From: CAKXIK01 sp050947015
GTDB taxonomy: Bacteria; Bacillota; Clostridia; Oscillospirales; Acutalibacteraceae
Direction of reading: 5' to 3'
Assembly: GCA_050947015.1 (NCBI GenBank)
Contig: JBMNVT010000010.1
Coordinates: 28,955 to 92,954, forward strand
DNA length: 64,000 bases
Of the stretch, positions 33,718-42,165 are shown one piece after another. The notes beneath the pieces are model-generated. The model was not told the DNA's origin. It searched no databases and saw nothing but the letters and a program-made list of their open reading frames with translations. Position 1 is the first letter of the stretch; every line of letters starts with the position of its first letter. The translations under genes were made by a program, and so were the position numbers.

Positions 33718-34197
33718 ATGAAATATATTTCTGAAAATCGTTTGCAAGATTTTGAGTTTCACGACGCAGAGCTTTTATCCATTTCCTTTATCAACGATTG
33801 CCTCACTTTAGAAGCCGACTACTTAAATGTTCATAGTGATGCAATTCAAAATCCTTTTGATGTAGATATGGAAATTGAGAAAGCCGTTCTTTCTTTTAGC
33901 GGTTTCAAAGTTTACTCATATGAAATTGGGAGATCGTGGACTATAAACGAAGCAGGTGAATATTACACAGATGGTCCGCAAGTAATCTTATTTGCGGATG
34001 AGGCCACACAGCGATTTATGAAACAACGAACTGCAAAAATAACAGTATTCGATTTTGGCATTAAGGATAATGGCATCTACTTTATGGATGCAATGGCTGA
34101 TGATCCGTTTTTTACAGTTTGCTTCTCCTTTGACACGGCAACGGTATCATGGGATCGTTTTGAAAAAAAAGCATGGTATACAGAACCGAAATGCTAA
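33718..34197 (+). CDS. AT-rich hypothetical protein downstream of tRNA-Leu
   Basis: A 159-residue protein opening MKYISENRLQDFEFHDAEL, with GGGAAGGTGG before the ATG at 33718. It is acidic, soluble, without signal peptide or helix pairs; alternating strands (FHDAELLSISFINDCLTLEA, KVYSYEIGRSWTI) suggest a compact beta fold. The FHDA-L-SI-F opening resembles several small families that include immunity-like proteins, but I cannot assign one. Codon choice is more AT-rich than neighbours, consistent with recent acquisition. Confidence 0.6.
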   Translation: MKYISENRLQDFEFHDAELLSISFINDCLTLEADYLNVHSDAIQNPFDVDMEIEKAVLSFSGFKVYSYEIGRSWTINEAGEYYTDGPQVILFADEATQRFMKQRTAKITVFDFGIKDNGIYFMDAMADDPFFTVCFSFDTATVSWDRFEKKAWYTEPKC

Positions 34198-34385
34198 TGC
34201 TATTTTTACCTCAATTTTACTCTGTTTGGTTGCTTTCTGGAGGAACACCCATTCTATCTGCCATAAAAAAAGGGAATAAATGATATCTTTCAATATCGTG
34301 TGATAGATTTCTTTTCTTGTTCCCGTACAGAAAAACACGAAAATACACGAAATAAAACAGATGCCAATTTAGCGAGGTAATGAAA

Positions 34386-34844
34386 ATGAAATTAAAAAAT
34401 CCACTGTTGGTAGTAACTGATATGGATAAAACAGTTGAATTTTATAAAAAAATCTTTGGATTCCATGTTGTTATGGATTTTGGAGCAAACAAAACTTTAA
34501 CCGGGGGATTATGTTTGCAGACGGTTGAAACATACAAAGAGTTTATTGATCAAAATGAAGTCGTTTTTGGCGGCAATAATTTTGAACTTTATTTTGAAGA
34601 AGATGATTTTGATACATTTGCAGAAAAACTAAAAAAGTATGACATTGAATACGTTCACCCCATGAAAGAACACTCGTGGGGTCAGCGTGTGATCCGTTTC
34701 TATGACCCCGACAAGCACATCATCGAAGTGGGGGAAAACATGAAAGCAGTGTGCAAGCGCTTCCTCAATAGCGGAATGACGCCGGAACAGGTCGCAAAGC
34801 GTATGGATGTTCCAATGAAATTTATCAATGCTTGCACGCATTAA
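34386..34844 (+). CDS. VOC-superfamily (glyoxalase/bleomycin-resistance-like) protein
   Basis: A 152-residue protein with paired beta-alpha-beta modules. PLLVVTDMDKTVEFYKKIFG (residues 5-24) opens the first and VHPMKEHSWGQRVIRFYDPD (near 92) the second; a metal-ligand-like Glu lies in HIIEVGE. The C-terminal 35 residues are an extra helical tail (MTPEQVAKRMDVPMKF) resembling a small HTH. The ATG at 34386 is preferred over 34380 because of spacing to GCGAGGT. Part of the same AT-rich pair as the preceding gene. Substrate unknown. Confidence 0.75.
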   Translation: MKLKNPLLVVTDMDKTVEFYKKIFGFHVVMDFGANKTLTGGLCLQTVETYKEFIDQNEVVFGGNNFELYFEEDDFDTFAEKLKKYDIEYVHPMKEHSWGQRVIRFYDPDKHIIEVGENMKAVCKRFLNSGMTPEQVAKRMDVPMKFINACTH

Positions 34845-35015
34845 GTTTTCATTCATGAGGCGCCATACGAACAATGGGACGTCTGATTTCCCGGAAAACA
34901 CCCCGAGGGGATAAAGGGATACGGCTCAGGCGCCGCAGACGCCTTTCCTTGCAGCAGTCATAACGGAACCGTTTCGGATAACCGGGCGGCAGCGGACGAA
35001 CCGGAGAATGCGCAT

Positions 35016-36389
35016 ATGAAATCCATATTTGTAAATATCGATTTAACACAAGGGAGCATCTCAAAGGGGATGCTGAAATTTGCCGTTCCCCTGATGCTCG
35101 GCAATATTATGCAGCAGTTGTACAACATTGTTGATACGCTTGTGGTGGGAAGGTATATTGGGCGCAATGCTCTGGCTGCTGTTGGCTCCGCTTACACACT
35201 GACGGTCCTGATTACCTCGGTCATATCCGGGCTTTGCATGGGCAGCAGCACCTGGATCGCAATGCAATACGGCCAAAAGGACGATTTCAATATGAAGCGC
35301 TCGTGCTTCCAGTCTTTTGTCGGAATTGCCGCGGTGGCGGCAGGCATCAATCTGTTTGTATTCTGCACAATTGGCCGGATTGCTGCATTCATGCAAATTC
35401 CCGCGGAAGTACGGGGTGATTTCTTACAATATTTGAATATCCTGTTTTGGGGAATCCCCGCGGTGTTTCTCTATAATTATTTTGCCAACCTGCTTCGGGC
35501 AACGGGAAACGCTGCACTCCCTGTTGTGTCCATCGCCGTTTCGGCAATTGCCAATATTTTTCTTGACCTGATATTTGTATTGAAACTGAATATGGGGGTG
35601 CGGGGAGCCGCTGCTGCGACCGTCATTGCTCAATATCTGTCCGGCGGCATATTATTGGCATACTACATGATAAAATGTGGGCATCTTCACCTTTCCAAGG
35701 AGCATATGCGCTGGGATACCGCTAATTTTAAGCAGATTTTCAGCCTGTCCTTTCTGACATGCATTCAGCAGTCCGTGATGAATTTTGGTATATTACTGGT
35801 ACAGGGCATTGTAAACAGCTTTGGTTCTGTTATTATGGCCGCATTCGCCGCTGCTGTAAAAATCGATACTCTGGCTTACGCCCCGGTACAGGATTTTGGA
35901 AATGCATATTCCACTTATGTAGCGCAAAATTACGGCGCCGGGCAGCAGGACCGCATCCGGAAAGGCTCCCGGATATCGGTTGCCATGGTCATTGTCTTCT
36001 GCATTCTCACCAGCGCTTTGGTGTGCGTCTTTGCCGAAAACCTGATGGGGCTCTTCCTGAAAGCAGACCAGACAGATATCATCGCCGCGGGATGTAATTA
36101 TCTTCGCATTGAAGGAGCCTGCTACACGGGAATCGGCCTTTTGTTTTTATTATACGGTTATTTCAGGGCGATAAAGCGCCCCTTCATTTCACTTGTGTTG
36201 ACTGTTGTATCCCTTGGCACCAGAGTAATACTTGCCGCGTGGCTTTCACAGATTCCTTCCGTCGGCGTCAACGGAATATGGCTGTCGATACCGGCAGGCT
36301 GGCTGCTGGCGGATCTGCTTGGCGGAATATGCATAAGGGCTTATCGCCCCGCCGGGCTGAGAAAAAACGCAGGGGGATTAAACGGATGA
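35016..36389 (+). CDS. MATE-family multidrug/toxin efflux protein
   Basis: A 457-residue membrane protein with twelve predicted helices. The N-terminus has ISKGMLKFAVPLMLGNIMQQ and YNIVDTLVVGRYIG, the MATE motif around residues 15-50. A related repeat begins near 240 (FSLSFLTCIQQSVMNFG). Functions as cation-coupled efflux of drugs or metabolites; substrate unknown. The ATG follows GGAGAATGCGCAT. It is followed by the bile-salt-hydrolase-family gene 161 bp downstream on the same strand. No feature of note was seen in 34845-35015. Confidence 0.92.
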   Translation: MKSIFVNIDLTQGSISKGMLKFAVPLMLGNIMQQLYNIVDTLVVGRYIGRNALAAVGSAYTLTVLITSVISGLCMGSSTWIAMQYGQKDDFNMKRSCFQSFVGIAAVAAGINLFVFCTIGRIAAFMQIPAEVRGDFLQYLNILFWGIPAVFLYNYFANLLRATGNAALPVVSIAVSAIANIFLDLIFVLKLNMGVRGAAAATVIAQYLSGGILLAYYMIKCGHLHLSKEHMRWDTANFKQIFSLSFLTCIQQSVMNFGILLVQGIVNSFGSVIMAAFAAAVKIDTLAYAPVQDFGNAYSTYVAQNYGAGQQDRIRKGSRISVAMVIVFCILTSALVCVFAENLMGLFLKADQTDIIAAGCNYLRIEGACYTGIGLLFLLYGYFRAIKRPFISLVLTVVSLGTRVILAAWLSQIPSVGVNGIWLSIPAGWLLADLLGGICIRAYRPAGLRKNAGGLNG

Positions 36390-36550
36390 TCCCTGGAACA
36401 CATCAGTGTGTTTTTGTCCGCTTTGCCGGGGATTCCGCGTGAAATAATCCGCGGTTTTGCGGTAAAGATAAGTCCAAAAAGCAATCCCGGCAGCGCTGCG
36501 CCGCAGCTGTCTCCGGGAATCAACCGAACAACAGAAACGGAGGAATGCAT

Positions 36551-37525
36551 ATGTGTACGGCAGCGACTTACAAAACAAAAGACTTTTATTTTGGGCGAAC
36601 GCTGGATTACGAGTTTTCCTATGGCGACGAGGTTGCAATAACGCCGCGCAACTATTCTTTTGCTTTTCGTCATATGCCGGCCATGGAACAGCATTATGCG
36701 ATCATCGGCACCGCGCATATTGCAGAAAGCTATCCGCTTTATTATGACGCCATAAACGAAAAGGGGCTGGGGATCGCCGGCCTCAACTTTGTCGAAAACG
36801 CGGACTATAAGCCTTTCGCGCCGGGAAAGGACAACCTTGCGCCATTTGAATTCATCCCATGGCTTCTCGGCCAATGCGCCACCGTAAAAGAGGCAAAAGC
36901 GCTGATAGAAAAAATGAATTTTATCGACACGCCCTTCAGCCCAAGCCTGCCTTTGGCACAGCTGCATTGGCTGATCGCCGACAAGGACGAGGCGATCACC
37001 GTGGAATCCGTAAAGGATGGAATTCACATTTACCACAACCCCGTCGGCGTTTTGACGAACAATCCTCCGTTTGACCAGCAGCTGTTTCAACTCAACAACT
37101 ATCTTCATCTCTCCCCCAGATCTCCTCAAAACCTTTTTTCCGACAAGCTGCAGCTGCGCGCATACAGTCGCGGAATGGGAGCGCTGGGGCTTCCGGGCGA
37201 CCTTTCCTCGCAATCCCGATTTATCCGCGTCGCTTTTACTAAAATGAACGCCGTCTCCGGCGATTCCGAACTTGAAAGCGTCGGACAATTCTTTCACATT
37301 TTGGGTGCTGTTGAACAGCAGAAAGGGTGCTGCGAAGTGGAAAACGGCGCTTATGAAATTACGATCTATACGTCGTGCTGTAACGCAAGCCGCGGAATTT
37401 ATTATTATACCAGCTATGACAATCATCAAATTACGGCGGTGAATATGCATCGGGAAAACCTTGACGGGAAACAGCTGATTCGGTATCCCATGGTTCGCGG
37501 GGAACACATTAACTGGCAAAATTAG
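36551..37525 (+). CDS. Choloylglycine hydrolase-family enzyme (bile salt hydrolase / penicillin V acylase-like)
   Basis: A 324-residue Ntn-hydrolase. The start MCTAATYKTKDFYFGRTLDY places the nucleophile Cys at position 2 after Met removal, with Arg16 and Asp19. An Asn in LTNNPPF near 175 and an Arg in SQSRFIRVAF near 225 complete the set. The ATG at 36551 is preferred over 36545 because it places Cys second; ACGGAGG lies upstream. Cytoplasmic deconjugation of bile acids or hydrolysis of linear amides is expected. Bile salt versus penicillin V specificity cannot be decided by eye. Followed by a terminator. Confidence 0.88.
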   Translation: MCTAATYKTKDFYFGRTLDYEFSYGDEVAITPRNYSFAFRHMPAMEQHYAIIGTAHIAESYPLYYDAINEKGLGIAGLNFVENADYKPFAPGKDNLAPFEFIPWLLGQCATVKEAKALIEKMNFIDTPFSPSLPLAQLHWLIADKDEAITVESVKDGIHIYHNPVGVLTNNPPFDQQLFQLNNYLHLSPRSPQNLFSDKLQLRAYSRGMGALGLPGDLSSQSRFIRVAFTKMNAVSGDSELESVGQFFHILGAVEQQKGCCEVENGAYEITIYTSCCNASRGIYYYTSYDNHQITAVNMHRENLDGKQLIRYPMVRGEHINWQN

Positions 37526-37537
37526 CCCGACAGATCC

Positions 37538-37565
37538 AGATCCGGCCTTCGCCGGATCTTTTATT
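37538..37565 (+). terminator. Rho-independent terminator after the choloylglycine hydrolase gene
   Basis: AGATCCGGC-CTTC-GCCGGATCT (37538-37559) followed by TTTATTTTTATT. Confidence 0.9.
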
Positions 37566-37698
37566 TTTATTGCACCCGCTCCCACGCAAGGACCGCTTTA
37601 AGGACAAAAATTCCAGATCAACTCCTTCCTTTTGGACTGCCCGATGAATAAAACCGTCGAAAAGGGCAGACTCTATTATGGAAAGGAGTGTATTTCTT

Positions 37699-38376
37699 AT
37701 GTTTAAACACGAAAAACAATTATTTCATCCGGTCGGCGCTGATAAGGCGAATCCACAATACGCCGCTTTGCTACAGGAACAGCTTGGAGGCGGTAATGGC
37801 GAATTAAAAGCCGCGATGCAATATATGTCTCAGAGCTTCCGGATTAAAGACCAGCAGATTAAGGATTTGTTTCTTGACATCGCCGCCGAAGAACTGGGGC
37901 ATATGGAAATGGTAGCTCAAACCATTAATATCCTAAACGGCCATGATGTTGACGCCGCTGCTGTCAGCGCCGGTGAAATACAGAGCCATGTTATTTTGGG
38001 GCTTAATCCCGGGTTAATTAATGCTTCGGGTTATTCCTGGACCAGTGACTATGTTACCGTTACCGGCGACCTTTGTGCCGATTTGCTGTCCAATATTGCT
38101 TCTGAGCAGCGGGCAAAAGTTGTCTATGAATATTTATATCGGCAGATCAACGACAAAAAAGTCAGGGAAACCATTGATTTTCTGCTCAATCGCGAAGAAG
38201 CGCACAATGCTCTGTTTCGTGAAGCTTTTAACAAGGTGCAGGACACCGGATCGAACAAAGATTTTGGCGTGACGAAAGATTCCAGAATCTATTTTGACCT
38301 CTCCGGTCCCTCTCCTGCCAATGCTTTTGGAGATACCAAAGCCGAACCGCCCAAATTTGACAATCCAAACGCTTAG
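37699..38376 (+). CDS. Manganese catalase family protein
   Basis: A 225-residue ferritin-like protein. The dimanganese ligands lie in GELKAAMQYM (near residue 35), AAEELGHMEMV (near 68) and the later SEQRAKVVYEYLY and NREEAHNALF (near 140 and 165). Removes hydrogen peroxide; shorter members include spore-coat CotJC proteins, so either a catalase or coat-type role is possible. GAAAGGAGTG precedes the ATG at 37699. It is monocistronic, with a terminator 70 bp beyond its stop and the feo locus 2 operators beyond that. Confidence 0.85.
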   Translation: MFKHEKQLFHPVGADKANPQYAALLQEQLGGGNGELKAAMQYMSQSFRIKDQQIKDLFLDIAAEELGHMEMVAQTINILNGHDVDAAAVSAGEIQSHVILGLNPGLINASGYSWTSDYVTVTGDLCADLLSNIASEQRAKVVYEYLYRQINDKKVRETIDFLLNREEAHNALFREAFNKVQDTGSNKDFGVTKDSRIYFDLSGPSPANAFGDTKAEPPKFDNPNA

Positions 38377-38447
38377 AACGGCCATGGTTTTACCCTGCCT
38401 TTGAACCCGCCTGAAAATGCGTTTTTATTCAACTGATTGCACATTGC

Positions 38448-38487
38448 AAATTCGCACCTTGAATCACAGATTCCGGGTGCGAATTTT
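38448..38487 (+). terminator. Terminator after the Mn-catalase gene
   Basis: AAATTCGCACC (38448-38458) pairs with GGTGCGAATTT (38476-38486), then TACT. The T-run is short, so strength is moderate. Confidence 0.65.
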
Positions 38488-38578
38488 ACTGCTTAGCAAA
38501 TCACTTTTTTATCAAGAAGCCCAAGGCTACGGCAGCTTTCTTTTTCTGTTTGCGTTGGAGGTATTGCACAAAGCACCT

Positions 38579-38690
38579 GTTAGCTTTTGCTAACAAGAAA
38601 TGTAAAACGCCGAACTTGAAACAAAAAGGAAAAAAAGCTTGACAGTGTCGGTTAGCAGATGCTAATATAGTGACGGTTAGCAAACGCTAA
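38579..38690 (+). promoter_or_regulatory. feo locus 2 promoter with three TTAGCnnnnGCTAA operators
   Basis: Palindromes at 38579-38594 (GTTAGCTTTTGCTAAC, perfect 16 bp), 38652-38665 (TTAGCAGATGCTAA) and 38677-38690 (TTAGCAAACGCTAA). The second overlaps the promoter core, between TTGACA (38639-38644) and TAATAT (38663-38668). Together with 39292-39305 and the 33271-33298 pair they form a six-site set restricted to the two feo loci. Confidence 0.75.
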
Positions 38691-38760
38691 TTGCAATTGT
38701 AGTACAAAATCTGCACAGTGAATCAAATTATGCTGCGGCAGCGGTGAGGAAGGATGATTT

Positions 38761-38973
38761 ATGATGCCATTAACACTTGCAAGCGTCGGCGAGGAAAACA
38801 TGATCCGGAAGATAGGAGGAAACCCAGAAGTCAGAAAGCACCTTGAAAGTCTTGGCTTTGTCGCCGGTGGAAACGTAACGGTCGTTGCCTTCATGGCAGG
38901 GAATATGATTGTCAATGTCAAAGAAGCAAGGGTTGCCATCAGCAAAGAAATGGCACAAAAAATTATGATCTGA
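38761..38973 (+). CDS. feoA: FeoA-family protein (locus 2, first copy)
   Basis: A 70-residue SH3-like protein. It carries the FeoA pattern HLESLGFVAGGNVTVVAF followed by a terminal strand ending KIMI, but with no FeoB fused. The N-terminal MPLTLASVGEENMIRKIGG differs from locus 1. AGGAAGGATG lies before the start, and a second in-frame ATG three bases on is equally possible. The first gene of feoA-feoA-feoB-Cys-rich; two FeoA copies before one FeoB is a common arrangement in Clostridia. Confidence 0.88.
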   Translation: MMPLTLASVGEENMIRKIGGNPEVRKHLESLGFVAGGNVTVVAFMAGNMIVNVKEARVAISKEMAQKIMI

Positions 38974-39031
38974 TTTCAGATTGCAATTACCTGCTGCACA
39001 GGCACAAAAATTTCAAGGAGGAATGAAAAAT

Positions 39032-39253
39032 ATGAAGACTCTCAGGCAGGCAAAGGTCGGTGACCGTGTAAAAGTCGTCAAACTGCACGGTGAGGGAGCT
39101 GTTAAACGCCGTATTATGGACATGGGGCTGACCAGAGGTGCAGAAGTCCTCGTTCGCAAAGTAGCTCCGCTTGGCGACCCGGTGGAGGTCACTGTGCGCG
39201 GGTACGAGCTTTCCATTCGTAAAGCCGACGCAGATATGATCGAAATTGAATGA
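39032..39253 (+). CDS. feoA: FeoA protein (locus 2, second copy)
   Basis: A 73-residue protein beginning MKTLRQAKVGDRVKVVKL. It carries AVKRRIMDMGLTRGAEVLVR and the terminal GDPVEVTVRGYELSIR motif, closely like locus 1 FeoA. The ATG at 39032 has AAGGAGG ten bases upstream; an ATG at 39023 is too close to it. Lies between the first FeoA copy and FeoB in one direction. Confidence 0.9.
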   Translation: MKTLRQAKVGDRVKVVKLHGEGAVKRRIMDMGLTRGAEVLVRKVAPLGDPVEVTVRGYELSIRKADADMIEIE

Positions 39254-39256
39254 ACC

Positions 39257-39280
39257 ACCGGGGCGAAAGCCCCCTATTTT
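39257..39280 (+). terminator. Weak terminator-like hairpin after the second feoA
   Basis: GGGGC-GAAA-GCCCC followed by CTATTTT. It precedes the fourth operator at 39292 and may allow partial termination before feoB. Confidence 0.5.
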
Positions 39281-39291
39281 AAGTCCTCCTG

Positions 39292-39305
39292 TTAGCGTAC
39301 GCTAA
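39292..39305. promoter_or_regulatory. TTAGCnnnnGCTAA operator upstream of feoB locus 2
   Basis: TTAGCGTACGCTAA, a perfect palindrome within the 151-bp gap between feoA and feoB. It suggests a separately repressed internal promoter for feoB. Confidence 0.65.
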
Positions 39306-39404
39306 TCACAAAAAACGCGGACTGCACCGGCTACGGTCTCCAACCGATGTTTCCCGCTTGAATTGCGCGCAGCGCAGTTCCGAAGAAAGGATGCGTTTTT
39401 GACA

Positions 39405-41903
39405 ATGAACCTGAAAATTGCCCTTGCCGGCAACCCGAACTGCGGCAAAACGACGCTGTTTAATGCGTTGACCGGCTCCAATCAATTTGTCGGCAACTGG
39501 CCCGGCGTTACAGTTGAGAAAAAAGAAGGCAAACTGAAAAAGCACGACGGTGTAACAATCACCGACCTTCCGGGAATCTATTCGCTTTCTCCGTACACGC
39601 TGGAGGAGGTTGTTGCCCGCAACTACCTGATTAACGAACGCCCCGACGTCATTCTGAACCTTGTAGACGGCACCAACTTGGAGCGAAATCTTTACCTGAC
39701 CACTCAGCTGACCGAACTTGGAATTCCGGTCGTTATGGCTGTCAATATGATCGACGTCGTGCGAAAAAGCGGCGGCCAAATCAACATTGCGGAACTCTCG
39801 CGCGAGCTGGGCGTAAAGGTTGTTGAAATTTCGGCACTGAAAGGTACCGGAATTATGGAAGCGGCGGAAGCGGCGATTGACGCAGCAGAGAATGCGAAAA
39901 CCATTCCGCAGCATGCCTTTTCCGGCGTGGTGGAACACGCTATTGCTCATATTGAAGAGGCTGCCGTACATAATATGCCCGAAGAGCAGCAGCGCTGGTA
40001 CGCCATTAAAATTTTTGAGCGCGACGATAAGGTGCTTGCACAGTTGAATCTGCCCGGTGAAGTTACGGCGCACATTGAGCAGGACATTCAGGCTGCGGAA
40101 AAAGAGCTTGACGACGACGCAGAATCCATCATCACCAATGAACGCTACGTCTACATATCTTCTATCATCAAGGGCTGCTACAAAAAGAAGTCAAGTAGCA
40201 AGCTTTCTTCCTCTGACAAAATCGACCGGGTGGTCACCAACCGCTGGCTTGGCCTTCCGATTTTTGCGGTAATTATGTTCCTCGTCTACTGGATTGCTAT
40301 GGGTCCGTTTGGCTCGATGATGACCGATTGGGCTAACGACGGTGTGTTCGGCGATGGATGGCACCTGTTCGGCATCGGTTCCGCCGCTTATAACGATGCT
40401 GCCGATACCTATGGCGACAGTGACCAGATTATCGACGCATTTGTTGCAGAATACGGCAATGAGAATATTGCCGGCGCTTTGGATGTGGAATCCGAAAGCT
40501 ATGACCCGGCGGCAGCCAAAGCCGCACTGGAAGAGCTTGTTTCGCTGACGCCCTCCGACGCCAGCGTCACCTATGAAGTAACCGATGAGGAAACATTGGA
40601 GGTAACCGAATATCCGAATACCGACAAAGCGACATTGGAAGCGGCTGTTTCCGAATATCTGAACACCGATTACAAAGAGGCATACGGCGCTCCGGATACC
40701 TCCACCTATGGCGTGTGGGTTCCCGGCATTCCGGTTCTTATCAGCAACGGCCTGGAAGCCGCAGGCGCAGCAGACTGGCTTTCGGGACTTTTTCTTGACG
40801 GTATTGTCGCCGGTGTTGGCGCAGTCCTTGGTTTTGTGCCGCAGATGCTGATTCTTTTCTTCATGCTTGCATTTTTGGAAGCCTGCGGTTATATGGCTCG
40901 TATCGCCTTCGTTCTCGACCGTATCTTCCGGAAATTCGGTCTTTCCGGTAAATCCTTTATTCCGATGTTGATCGGCACAGGCTGCGGCGTTCCCGGTATC
41001 ATGGCTTCGAGAACCATTGAAAATGAACGCGACCGTAGAATGACCATTATGACCACCACCTTTATTCCGTGCGGCGCAAAGGTGCCGTTTATCGCCATGA
41101 TCGCCGGCGCACTGTTCAGCGGCTCGGCGCTGGTTTCCACTTCGGCGTACTTCATCGGTATGACAGCCATTATCGTCTCGGGCATTATGCTGAAAAAAGC
41201 GCGGATGTTCTCCGGAGAGCCCGCCCCGTTTGTTATGGAACTGCCCGCTTATCACATGCCGACCTTTGTCAACCTGCTTCGCTCCATGTGGGAGCGCGGC
41301 TGGTCGTTCATCAAAAAAGCCGGAACCATTATTCTGCTTTCCACCATTGTTGTGTGGTTCACCACCTATTTTGGTGTGATGGACGGAAGCTTCCGTATGC
41401 TCACAGAGGACGAGTTGTCCTCTTCCATTCTCGCTGCTATCGGCAACGCAATCGCATGGATCTTTGCACCGCTCGGGTGGGGAACCTGGGAAGCAGCTGT
41501 CGCTTCCATCACCGGGCTTGTGGCAAAGGAAAACATTGTCGGTACCATGGGTATCCTTTACGGTGCATCGGGTAATGTGTATGCGGCTCTTAGCGAGGCT
41601 TTCACCGGCATCACGGGTTATTCCTTCCTAGTCTTCAACCTTCTGTGCGCTCCCTGCTTTGCAGCCATCGGCGCCATCAAGCGAGAAATGAACAACGCAA
41701 AGTGGACATGGTTTGCCATTGCCTATCAGTGCGGCTTCGCCTATGCTGTCGCCCTGATGATTAACCAGTTCGGAGGGGCCTTCACCGGTAATCTTAATAT
41801 TATAGGCCTGATCTTTGCCGTAGCGGTGCTGGCGCTGATTGTATTTATGCTGTTTAAGCCTTATCGGGAATCCGTCAAGCTGGCGGGCAAGTCCGTAAAA
41901 TAA
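39405..41903 (+). CDS. feoB: Ferrous iron transporter FeoB (locus 2), with acidic insertion
   Basis: An 832-residue protein, about 165 longer than locus 1 FeoB. The G-domain has GNPNCGKTTLFNALTG, DLPGIYSL and NMIDVV; the gate motifs CGYMARIAFVLDRIFRKFG and GCGVPGIMASR are present. Residues about 306-435, between the first and second membrane helices, form an acidic insertion (DQIIDAFVAEYGNEN; SVTYEVTDEETLEVTEYP). This segment would face outside. The ATG at 39405 was chosen over upstream extensions; a GAAGAAAGGATG site lies 15 bp ahead. Same operon as the two FeoA proteins and the small Cys-rich protein. Confidence 0.94.
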   Translation: MNLKIALAGNPNCGKTTLFNALTGSNQFVGNWPGVTVEKKEGKLKKHDGVTITDLPGIYSLSPYTLEEVVARNYLINERPDVILNLVDGTNLERNLYLTTQLTELGIPVVMAVNMIDVVRKSGGQINIAELSRELGVKVVEISALKGTGIMEAAEAAIDAAENAKTIPQHAFSGVVEHAIAHIEEAAVHNMPEEQQRWYAIKIFERDDKVLAQLNLPGEVTAHIEQDIQAAEKELDDDAESIITNERYVYISSIIKGCYKKKSSSKLSSSDKIDRVVTNRWLGLPIFAVIMFLVYWIAMGPFGSMMTDWANDGVFGDGWHLFGIGSAAYNDAADTYGDSDQIIDAFVAEYGNENIAGALDVESESYDPAAAKAALEELVSLTPSDASVTYEVTDEETLEVTEYPNTDKATLEAAVSEYLNTDYKEAYGAPDTSTYGVWVPGIPVLISNGLEAAGAADWLSGLFLDGIVAGVGAVLGFVPQMLILFFMLAFLEACGYMARIAFVLDRIFRKFGLSGKSFIPMLIGTGCGVPGIMASRTIENERDRRMTIMTTTFIPCGAKVPFIAMIAGALFSGSALVSTSAYFIGMTAIIVSGIMLKKARMFSGEPAPFVMELPAYHMPTFVNLLRSMWERGWSFIKKAGTIILLSTIVVWFTTYFGVMDGSFRMLTEDELSSSILAAIGNAIAWIFAPLGWGTWEAAVASITGLVAKENIVGTMGILYGASGNVYAALSEAFTGITGYSFLVFNLLCAPCFAAIGAIKREMNNAKWTWFAIAYQCGFAYAVALMINQFGGAFTGNLNIIGLIFAVAVLALIVFMLFKPYRESVKLAGKSVK

Positions 41904-41940
41904 ACAATCTTCAACAAATAAACTGACAGGGGGAAACAAA

Positions 41941-42114
41941 ATGCTTGCATGGCTGTCTGCAAATATCGGAACCATTCTCATCACATTGATTCTGGTCTGT
42001 ATCGTTGCGCTGATTATTGTGAAAATGCTTGGGGATAAGAAAAAGGGGAAATCTTCCTGCGGCGGAAACTGCGGGCATTGCCCGATAAGCGGTTCCTGCC
42101 ATCACGGTCAGTAA
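41941..42114 (+). CDS. FeoB-associated Cys-rich membrane protein (locus 2)
   Basis: A 57-residue protein: one membrane helix (IGTILITLILVCIVALIIVK, residues 9-28) and a Lys-rich linker, then the tail CGGNCGHCPISGSCHHG. Fits the PF12669 pattern, like the longer one at 30529. GACAGGGGG precedes the ATG, 37 bp after feoB. It ends the iron operon and a strong terminator follows. Confidence 0.85.
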   Translation: MLAWLSANIGTILITLILVCIVALIIVKMLGDKKKGKSSCGGNCGHCPISGSCHHGQ

Positions 42115-42120
42115 AAAACA

Positions 42121-42165
42121 AAGGGAGCCGCAGAAAGATTTCCTGCGGCTCCCTTATCTTTTTTA
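42121..42165. terminator. Bidirectional terminator after feo locus 2 and asnS
   Basis: AAGGGAGCCGCAG pairs with CTGCGGCTCCCTT (ending at 42155), followed by ATCTTTTTT on the plus strand; the A-rich opposite side serves asnS on the minus strand. Confidence 0.9.

Noticed and set aside
33426..34844. Integrated mobile element at tRNA-Leu
   Set aside because: No integrase, transposase or repeat of the tRNA 3' end was found, so I only note an AT-rich pair of genes.
36341..37585. Minus-strand open frame of about 414 codons
   Set aside because: Antisense to the choloylglycine hydrolase-family gene.
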